Source: Paulinella micropora (Eukaryota > Cercozoa > Imbricatea > Euglyphida). Taken from it: a DNA stretch of 64,000 nucleotides. The notes beneath the pieces are model-generated. The model did no database searches. It was given only the letters and a program-made list of their open reading frames with translations, and was not told the origin of the DNA. The DNA lies in the NCBI GenBank assembly GCA_009731375.1, contig BJOX01000248.1:661393-725392 (forward strand), read 5' to 3'. Numbering within the stretch: position 1 is the first letter of the stretch; the number at the start of each line of letters is the position of its first letter. A program made the translations under genes and the position numbers. Below are positions 54,500-62,076 of the stretch, piece by piece.

Positions 54500-55591
54500 A
54501 TGGGAGAGCAAGGACAGAGAGAGAAGGCGGGTTCCGCAGCCGAGCCAACTTTTAAACAAGTCGGGCGCACGGAGCTGGAAGCTCTGCTACGGAACCAGTG
54601 GCCGGAATACGTCGCTTGGAAAAAATCACGCACCTGTCACACACCCGTGCTCAACCCTGACCTCCCCCGCTGTCCAGACTTGTTTGTCTTTTGCCAACAA
54701 ATTCTACCTTTGCTCAGGCAACGCAGTCCAAATCTGACCTTGCTCAACCTGGTCTATAGAGTTTGGTTTCTCGTAGATAGACACTGGTGGCAGTCCGAGC
54801 CCGACGCGTACAGTCAAAATAACAGCCTGCGGCGGGCCGCCAAAACGGGGCTGGTGCCCCACACAGTCTGGGCTCTGCGGCGTGCACTAACCTTGGACCG
54901 TGCCACCAACTACCGGTTGGCCTGGTCGCCCGCCGTAGAGATCGCCCTAGCTGTGAACGAAGGCTTTGCAGAGCTTAACTGGTGTACTCTCTACCACCTC
55001 AAGGATGGTACGGTCTGGTTGATGAATCGGGACAGCCAGTCTGCGGGGCCGGGGCGGGGGCCTAGCCTTGTCTTGTTACATGCAGAAGGCAGACTCTCTT
55101 CACGTACTCTTGGCCCCTCGCCCTCATTAGCCAACTGGCAGCAGGTGTTCTCTCCCCGCGTGCTCTGTAACTATCTGTTGCCGGAGGCTTTTGCCACTCC
55201 CGTAACAAGACCCTTTGCTCAGCCTCAATACCCTGTTCTCAATCTTCTCTGGCAGCTGCAGAAACAAGGGCTGCTTCTTGCCATAAACTACTCAATCGTC
55301 GGGCCTGCCTCACAGATTTCTCTTACTAGAGATTCTGTGCTTCTAGACCCACGGGCCGGCTCTCTCGAACTTGCCCTAGCCAGCCTTGCCGCACACATGC
55401 TTTTATTTCACCACCAAGTTCCCCCCGAACTTGTTAAAAGTCTTGGCCTAGGAGCCCAGGCGCCCGGAGGTTCTAACTTGTCGCAGTGCCCTTCTTTCTC
55501 TACCGAAGACTTTGAGCTCAAAGTTCTAGATTCCACTGGCAACGGGAACTACACACTACAGCTCACGCTTGGAAAAAGGAATATTAATTGA
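54500..55591 (+). CDS. Unknown protein of the GC-rich island
   Basis: The 363-residue intact frame begins MGEQGQREKAGSAAEPTFKQ and ends with TGA. It contains no signal peptide, no clear membrane segment and no motif I recognise. It is Leu- and Trp-rich (LLRNQWPEYVAWKK, YRVWFLVDRHWWQSEPD) and its length suggests a folded soluble protein. It lies 247 bases after the glycoprotein gene and 156 bases before the next gene on the same strand. The preceding C/T tract and A/T box are typical of the block. It is one of the few unbroken frames here. Confidence 0.7.
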   Translation: MGEQGQREKAGSAAEPTFKQVGRTELEALLRNQWPEYVAWKKSRTCHTPVLNPDLPRCPDLFVFCQQILPLLRQRSPNLTLLNLVYRVWFLVDRHWWQSEPDAYSQNNSLRRAAKTGLVPHTVWALRRALTLDRATNYRLAWSPAVEIALAVNEGFAELNWCTLYHLKDGTVWLMNRDSQSAGPGRGPSLVLLHAEGRLSSRTLGPSPSLANWQQVFSPRVLCNYLLPEAFATPVTRPFAQPQYPVLNLLWQLQKQGLLLAINYSIVGPASQISLTRDSVLLDPRAGSLELALASLAAHMLLFHHQVPPELVKSLGLGAQAPGGSNLSQCPSFSTEDFELKVLDSTGNGNYTLQLTLGKRNIN

Positions 55592-55639
55592 CCCCCAAGC
55601 ACAAGAAAAGAAAGGACGGACAGGAAGAGGGGGGGGGAG

Positions 55640-55731
55640 GGAAGAAAACCCCTCCCCCTTCTCCCCTCTTTTCTCCCTTCCTGACCCGTCATTGTTCTCC
55701 CTGCCCCGGCGCCTCCCTTCGTTTATAAAAA
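55640..55731 (+). promoter_or_regulatory. Pyrimidine tract and TATA box before the 55,747 gene
   Basis: A C/T-rich tract runs from about 55,648 to 55,720. TTTATAAAAAG follows at 55,721-55,731, and the ATG at 55,747 is only ~16 bases further, so the leader would be very short. Confidence 0.6.
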
Positions 55732-55746
55732 GCAGACATTGTAAGA

Positions 55747-56091
55747 ATGGCCGCAAGCCTGCCAGACGACGAGGGCTACGTGGACAGGTTGCACGATTTT
55801 GTGAGGCAGAATGCCTTTTCGGGGCCAGAGAGGCAACCAGGTGATCTAATAGCAACTGAAAGATGGGCTAGCCTTCAAGATTACCTCACGCCAGATTCAC
55901 GCTTGAGGTTCGGCCGGGATAAACAAGCTATCGTGAATGCTTCGCTTTTGTACGATTCGTACAAAACAACGTTCACGCCTAAGGCTGCCCGTGCGCCGGT
56001 CGTGCTACCAGCTGCCAAACCAAGAGTCCCGACACATCGTGGTTCCCTCGGCAGGGCGCGACTTCTTCCTATCAAGCAAGCCCCTTCATAG
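55747..56091 (+). CDS. Small unknown protein of the GC-rich island
   Basis: The 114-residue frame MAASLPDDEGYVDRLHDFVR... ends with TAG. It has an acidic, helical start and a basic end (RGSLGRARLLPIKQAPS). No motif is recognised. A TATA box lies just before the ATG. The gene stands between the 363-residue unknown gene and the first leucine-rich paralog, all on the plus strand. Confidence 0.6.
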   Translation: MAASLPDDEGYVDRLHDFVRQNAFSGPERQPGDLIATERWASLQDYLTPDSRLRFGRDKQAIVNASLLYDSYKTTFTPKAARAPVVLPAAKPRVPTHRGSLGRARLLPIKQAPS

Positions 56092-56159
56092 CTAAACGTG
56101 AGAATCTGTCAAGGGAAAAAAGTGCAAACCAAGGTTTTTTTAATTAAAATCCCGACCAG

Positions 56160-56385
56160 GCCTCCCCCTCTCTGCCTTTGCCTCCCCCTCCCCCCCCCCT
56201 CTCTCTCATTTCCCCATTTCTTTTACTTGTGGCCCAAAGAGCCAAATGTTTCTTTTGTAACTTTTTTTTCTAAAGTACCCAACGACGCTTTTCTGTGTTA
56301 GAATACATTTTGGACGCGGAGGTGTGCGACAAAAAAGTGATAGGAAAAAAGGCCCTGGGGGGTTAAGAGGGGGGGCTTTTGCGAC
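56160..56385 (+). promoter_or_regulatory. Pyrimidine tract before leucine-rich gene 1
   Basis: A C/T-rich tract lies at about 56,160-56,224 and a T run with TTTTTTTTCTAAAG at about 56,262-56,275. The ATG at 56,386 is ~110 bases further. This is the least compact example of the shared layout. Confidence 0.35.
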
Positions 56386-58788
56386 ATGCGCCCATTTAAG
56401 CGGCGCTGCACATTGGCGGCCTCCGGCTTGAGCGGCTGGCAGGAAGTCTTCTTTTCTCACGGAGTAGGGCTTTTGCCTCAGGCGGAGCTAGTAGCTCTAC
56501 TGGCGGCTTCCAAAGCTTGGGCGGAAGAGCTAGGTGTATACTTGCGGCCACAGCATTGGCTTCACCTGGCTTTGGACAACTCGACCTCTGCGGAGCACCT
56601 GACCGGCGAGGTTCTGGCGGCCGCCGAGAGCGCGCGCTGCTACCCGCAGCTGAACACGTCGCTGACGCTTATCTACAAACCAGGCCAGCTGCCAGCAATA
56701 ATCCCCATCCCGGCGAGTAAGCGGCGTCTGCTGCAGTTAGCTCTTCCTTGGTTTCACTACGTTGCCGACTTGACAGTCGAGTGTGATTCGGGGGCGGCGG
56801 CGGAGGTTCTGCGCGCTTGGGTCGCGCACGGCCCCGCGATCAGGCGGCGGCTGCGCGCTGTGTCCCTACAGCTGAGCTACGACGGCGACGCAGATGAACG
56901 GACAGAAAACGGAGCACAAACGGAAGCGGTGCTACGCGAGCTTCTGTCGGGGGTCCGAGAACTCAGCCTGGGCTACCTGTGCTTTGGGCCGCAGGGGGTA
57001 GGCTCTTTGTGGCCGCAGCCGGGCCCCGTCCCCCCCCTGCGGCGCCTAGCCCTGGTACAATGCAGCAACCCTCGGTTGTTTGGAGAGGCGTTCAAACTCC
57101 TGGCCCCGACGCTCGAAGAATTGGAGGTTTGGGCTGAGGACGACGTGACCGGCCCAGAGAACGCGTTGGCGCTGTTCTGGGGCTCGCAGCAGGCATGCTG
57201 GCCGCGCCTGCGCCGCGTTTCCGCGCGAGCCCCCGTCCCTCCTGAGGAGCTGATTGAGTTCTTGCAAGTTCTGGACGAGGATGTGTTCGCCGGGCTGGAT
57301 GCCGGGGGCGTTATCCCCTGCGTTCCGGCGCTGCAGTCCTACACGCTGAACGTGGCCAACTGCACAGGGGACTGGGGACGGCGGCGTGTACTAAGCCCCG
57401 GGCGCGGAGAGCTGGGGACAGTGGCGGAGCGGGCTGCTGGAGCGGCTGCATCAAGCGCTGTGTCCCCGCGGGGGCCCCGTGCCCACCTTTCTGAAACTAA
57501 GGCTGCACAACGTAGACCTACAAACCCCGCCGAGCGAGGGCGACCTGGCGGCACTCCGCCTGTTGGCACCAGCGCAACTTACGCTAGTTGACCGGGGACC
57601 GGCCATGTGCGGGGCACACCCGACCGGCGCCCTGCTCGAGCAACTCCTGCAGCACCGCCATGATGGTGCTGCAGGAGGGCCGCGACGGCTGGGCTTGACT
57701 TTAGCGCTGTGGGCCAGTCAGTTAGCGCAGCAGCGTGCTAGATTTGTACTACCTTTCGGGTCCGCCGAGCTCTCGGAACGCGCGCGGCTGGGGGCTTGGG
57801 CCCATTCCTACCAACGTCTGTTTGCGCGGAGGGGGCTGCGCGTCGCTGACGTCAAGGAGTTTTCTTTTTACTCCTTTTGGCTAGACGGATATCTGCCACG
57901 GGAAGACTGGCGGGACCTGGCCGGGCTAATTGAGCTACAGCGCCTGGTGTGGCGGGGCCTGTGCTCGCTGGGCGCCCCGCTCTACTGCGGCCGGTTCTGG
58001 CTCCCGGAACGAGCCCCGGAAGAGGCACCCGCCCCCTTGCCTCAGTGGGCGCTGCCCGCACACGGGGCAGTGCTGCCCCGCGGGGGGATGCGGGGCAAGT
58101 TTTCGCTGCTGCGACGGTTTCTCTCGCCGTTCGGAGAGGTTGCATACGCCGTCAAGGAGTTTTCGTTTGCGCTGAGCCGTTCCAATGCCCGGCTGAGCTG
58201 GCGCCAGCTGAATGGCGAATGCCGGGCCGCGCCGGGCTGGGCCTCCGCCGAGCTGTGGACGTTCCTTGTCTGTTCGGGGCTGCTAGGCAACGCAGCGCGT
58301 TCGGACCAGCCCCTTGCCATCCTCGCGCAGGCTCCGCCCTGGGGGCACACTAGCTGCAGCTGGCCCTACGCGCGACCTTGGTTTGATCGAGCTGGGGCGC
58401 GCTGCTTGCTAGGAAACTACGCCTCGATTCTGTTTGAGCGCGTCGAGGCCGCCGCCTATAAGGGCGGGTCCGCGCACCCTTCTCTGGACACGTTGGTGTC
58501 AGAGCTCAAGGGTTGTCTAGCAATGATTCTCTCAGAGACGAAGACTCTGGAGGTAGTCTCTGGTTTCAAAAGGCACAGAACCGGAGCCTGTCCTGCTATG
58601 TGCTGGAAGACACCTGCGCTTACCATAACGTCGCATTACTAAGCCAAAGCCTGGCTTTTCACGTAGAGACAGCTCTCTCCAAACCCTGGAGCCACGCCAG
58701 CTGGAAAGAAATGCGTTTGTCTCTGCTGCTCCCGCTGAGCGAGCAACTGAGGGCGAAGGCGCCGCACTGTACCCCAAGGTTTGGATGA
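56386..58788 (+). CDS. Large leucine-rich protein, paralog 1, two frameshifts
   Basis: Three pieces (56,386 to about 57,400; about 57,400 to 58,520; about 58,530-58,788) make one protein of about 800 residues when compared with the paralog at 62,077-64,000. The first ~340 residues show leucine-rich periodicity (LRAVSLQLSYDGD, VRELSLGYLCFG, LRRLALVQCSNPRLFG, LEELEVWAEDD), suggesting an LRR-like solenoid. The C-terminal half has conserved blocks VKEFSFYSFWLDGYLP, RGLCSLGAPLYCGRFWLPE, GGMRGKFSLLRRFLSPFGEV, LWTFLVCSGLLGN and WPYARPWFDRAGARCLLGNY. No enzyme signature is visible. The last piece (SLSCYVLEDTC, FHVETALSK) aligns with the paralog's end, which shows that the stop at 58,642 is off-frame. 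It converges on the macro-domain gene 53 bases away. Confidence 0.65.
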
Positions 58789-58840
58789 TGTCGAATGTAG
58801 CGTCTTTTAATTAAAAAGGCTTGTGTACTTTGTTGCTGGT

Positions 58841-60044
58841 TCAGTAGAAATTCAGAGATTCTAACGCACTTACCAAGTCTTGGGTGGTCTCTGCATCGAT
58901 GTTGACAAGCCTTATCTCTTTGAGATGTCTCGGCTTGAAGTCGAGACAGAATTTTGCGCAGGCCTCTAGAATGATCTTGGTGCCTTTCTTTCTCGGAAAG
59001 CCGAAAATTCCCGTTGAGATGGCCGGAATGGAAATCCAATCAAATTTCTGTTCTTCTGCACGTGTTAGCACTGCCTGAACGGCCCCTGCTAGCTCTTGGC
59101 TTTCTGTACCAGTTGCTTCTCCTTGTATAGCAACTCTAGGACCCACCACGTGTAGTATGCTCTGGTTCTGCATATTGCCAGCTGTGGTCTCTGCAACCTG
59201 GCCTTTCCGCAGCCGGCCGCCGTTTTTCCTTAGCCATTCCGTACTCTCTACATCTATCTTATAACGCCCCTGGTTATCTTTGCCCCCTGCTTTCTTGAGC
59301 GCCAAAGCCACTCCAGCACCATGTTGGAGTTCGCTGTTGGCTGCATTGACCAGGGCGCCGCGGCCCGGCCCACTCTCATGGCAGAATCTGATAATTCCCG
59401 TGTATATTCGAAGTGCGGTGCCGCCTGGCCGGGCTCGCCACACGCTTTCGTCACGAGCCATGGCTGGCGACGATGGAACGTGTGCGGGGGCGGGTCTGCG
59501 TGGGGGCTGTATTTGCTGTACATAATATGGGTCGAACTCTCTGTAATGGAGCACGCAAATTCGTAGCGCAGGCTTGCCCCAAGGCTCTGCTGGGATCTGT
59601 ACTTTCTGCAGCACCTGAATTGCTCTTGTGATCGCCGCCGCAATGTCCTGGGCCGGTTCTTAAACACCCCGCCACTCACAAAGGCCAGAAAGACTTTGAC
59701 AGGCTTACACGTGCCGGTTGGGGCTTGTTGCAAGTAGCGCCGCAGGGCAAACAGCAGGGTAGCTTCGTACTGAGCTTCAAGAACCAGCCTGGCCAATGGG
59801 TACCACCTGCGTGCTTCAGCTTCGGTTTGGGCCGCGTAACCTATGCTTAGCGCGTAGCACAAAACCTGGTGTACCAACTGCGATTCTTGCGCTTCCCGCA
59901 GCACAAACCGGTTGTCCTCCCGTTTTGCAAAGGGCACCTCGGCGTTGGTCACTAGTCCTACTTGCTGCCGCTCCCGGATTTTGTCTTTTTCTACCTCTGT
60001 AGCTAAGTATTCGTACTCTCCAAATACGTCCTAATTATTTCCAT
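58841..60044 (-). CDS. Macro-domain protein with a PARG-like N-terminal part, two frameshifts
   Basis: The C-terminal macro domain is clear. GALVNAANSELQHGAGVALA is the Asn-Ala-Ala-Asn adenine/ribose site with its glycine loop. TTAGNMQNQSILHVVGP and WISIPAISTGIFGFPRKKG hold the catalytic/phosphate loop G-I-F-G-F. Macro domains bind or hydrolyse ADP-ribose on proteins or nucleic acids. The N-terminal part (from ATG 60,044) has FVLREAQESQLVHQVLCYA, LVLEAQYEATLLFAL, VKVFLAFVSGGVFKN and LRICVLHYREFDPYYV, which recall a second macro/PARG-type fold with a G-G-x-F loop; this is less certain. Frameshifts near 60,020 and 59,655 break the frame. The stop is TGA at 58,841. It lies just downstream of the ADP-ribosylglycohydrolase-like gene, on the same strand. 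Confidence 0.85.
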
Positions 60045-60200
60045 CCTCTCCGGGCTGCAAAAAGCGTACCCGTTTTTGACCTGGAGAGGATGATTTTTGT
60101 TGCTGCCTATGTTCGGTTCACTAGGTAGTTTTTGCTCTAGTAGCTCAATAACCCCAGGGAGGGTATTCAGCTGAGACTCGGCGCCTTGTCGGCAGTAATA

Positions 60201-61817
60201 CTATTGCCTAAAGAACAGACCAGGGGCTGCGGCCAGCGCGCAGTCGGGGCCTTGCGTGCGGTCTCTGTAATAACAAGTGATACCGTTCCCGGGCGTTTGC
60301 TTAGAGTCGACAAACTCGAGGCAATTGAATTGAGACGCGACCTGGAAGACCGCCCCTTTATTGTCAGAGTCGCAGTGTTCATTAAAAGCGGAAAAAGTGA
60401 CTTTGTGCTCAACCGACACTCGAGCAAGAGCGTCTTTACTATTCACGGCCTTACGCCTCTGCGCAGCAAGCGCCAGAACCTCCTGTCTCAGATCGCGGAG
60501 TGTGGGTACCTCAAAGTTGCCCGCAATAAATTCCCGTCGTGAGTCTTTTGTGCGTTGGCGTATAATGTAAGCACTTTCCGAACCTATCTTCGCTTCAGAG
60601 CTCGCGTACTGTTGCTGGTTAAATGCAAAGGCAAGGCCGTCGCCGGAGACTCTTTCTTTGAAACCAAAGAGCAATTCGAACCAGCCACCATCTTGAGCTT
60701 CGCGCGGGCTCGGCCGTGCCAGTAGCTGCTGGACCTTGGTGTAAAGTTTTTCTACGGACTTGCGGTTGCTTTTGTAAACCGCTGCAAACCAGGCGGGTGG
60801 GTTGGGGGGGCCTTGACTGACGGTGCCGTACAGCGCTCCGACCAACTGACACACCAAGATAGCCAGAGAGTTGCTGCCCAGGGGCAATTGCGAGCACAGC
60901 AAGACTGCCTGCTCAAACTTTTCAGGCGCTTGCTCGAGCAAACTACCCTGCGTGTGCAGCACGTGCAAGGACACTGCCAGGGCGTCTAAACAGTTGACGG
61001 TTTTTAGCGGCCCTGCCGAAGACATATCGCGTGCTTGCAAGAAATTGTTCGATTTCCAGTTCCAGCTGGACCGCGAGTCGCTGGAAGCCAGGCAGGAAAC
61101 CGTTTTCAACATATCCGAGGGAAACTCTTGTAGCAGTTGTCGCTGGCCGTTCTGTATGTAGTGCTTCTTCAGCCAGGCCCGGTCGTTCGCGTACATGGTA
61201 CGGAGATGTTGATTAATTTCATCTACCACGGGGGAACGCCCGCCGAGAACCAGGCCAAGCTCGGGTTTTATCCCCTCCTTGACGAGTCCCAGCGCGCGGT
61301 AGAGCAAAAACGCAAAGAGCATGGCGCAGTGTGCGGTTTCTGGGTGCCCGTGAGTTGTTCTGCTTTGTACATACGCAGCCAACAGGCAAGACTTGGCGTC
61401 GTCGTGGTACTTTATGGCAACGGGCGCCGTGCGCAGAACGGCAGCGCTGCCAGGGTTTATGCCGTCGTTTTGCAAAGGAACAAGGGGGCTGGACTCGGTA
61501 GGCGTGAAAGATTCAAACGTGTTTTTTAATGTTTTGCCCAGCAGTGTGAGTTCGTGGTTTTTGTCCATCGAACGGTGGGCTCCCTTTAAGTACCACCTGT
61601 CAAAGTTCTGGCGCAGTTTGATTGGGTCTAGCTGGGCGCCGTGCTCGGTGTCAGCAAGCGCGTCTACCAAGCAGAAAACCATCGCGGCATCTCCCGTATG
61701 CTTGCCGGGCACACGCGCTTGCTCCGGGAGAGACTTGAGGTCGCCGAAAATACCCCCCAGTAGGATGCCCATGGCATAGCCTTTTAGCAGTAGACAGGGT
61801 ACCCCCGTGCTGGGCAT
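60201..61817 (-). CDS. ADP-ribosylglycohydrolase (ARH/DraG)-like protein with altered metal sites
   Basis: The start is the ATG at 61,817 (MPSTGVPCLLLKGYAMGILL), ~80 bases after a TATAAAAG box, giving ~538 residues ending TAG. The ARH fold motifs appear in order: GILLGGIFGD, KHTGDAAMVFCLVDALADT, DRWYLKGAH, NPGSAAVLRTAPVAIKY, SRTTHGHPETAHCAMLFAFL and, near the C-terminus, LPLGSNSLAILVCQLVGALY. ARH enzymes remove ADP-ribose from Arg, Ser or other groups using two Mg ions. The ions are held by S/T-D-D-S/T and D-x-D-T motifs; here these read T-G-D-A and G-S-N-S. The protein may therefore bind ADP-ribose without cleaving it. A further ~150-residue C-terminal extension is unknown. The frame is intact, unlike its neighbours. 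Confidence 0.8.
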   Translation of the reverse strand: MPSTGVPCLLLKGYAMGILLGGIFGDLKSLPEQARVPGKHTGDAAMVFCLVDALADTEHGAQLDPIKLRQNFDRWYLKGAHRSMDKNHELTLLGKTLKNTFESFTPTESSPLVPLQNDGINPGSAAVLRTAPVAIKYHDDAKSCLLAAYVQSRTTHGHPETAHCAMLFAFLLYRALGLVKEGIKPELGLVLGGRSPVVDEINQHLRTMYANDRAWLKKHYIQNGQRQLLQEFPSDMLKTVSCLASSDSRSSWNWKSNNFLQARDMSSAGPLKTVNCLDALAVSLHVLHTQGSLLEQAPEKFEQAVLLCSQLPLGSNSLAILVCQLVGALYGTVSQGPPNPPAWFAAVYKSNRKSVEKLYTKVQQLLARPSPREAQDGGWFELLFGFKERVSGDGLAFAFNQQQYASSEAKIGSESAYIIRQRTKDSRREFIAGNFEVPTLRDLRQEVLALAAQRRKAVNSKDALARVSVEHKVTFSAFNEHCDSDNKGAVFQVASQFNCLEFVDSKQTPGNGITCYYRDRTQGPDCALAAAPGLFFRQ

Positions 61818-61889
61818 CCTTCCGTTCGGACATGTCCTCTTGCGGGTTTTTCTAAACCATGCGCGGTCCTCTCCCTCCCCCCTTTTTGT

Positions 61890-62010
61890 AAAAGGAAAAC
61901 TTTTATAGCTATATTTACATACCGCGCGGGGGGAGAAGGGGGGGAAGGGGAGAGAAGAAAAAGGGAGGGTGTGGCGAAGGGGAGGGAAAGGGGGGGGGGG
62001 AGGGGGCACA
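61890..62010 (-). promoter_or_regulatory. Pyrimidine tract and TATA box before the ARH-like gene
   Basis: On the coding strand a C/T-rich tract (about 62,008-61,930) is followed by ATATAGCTATAAAAG at about 61,899-61,913. The ATG is at 61,817. This is the same layout as in front of the genes at 54,500 and 55,747. Confidence 0.55.
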
Positions 62011-62076
62011 ACGGTGCCCGTCGCGCCCCTTGCTGTCCTTTCTTCTCCTGCTTCCCCAGAAAATGCTTTGATATCT

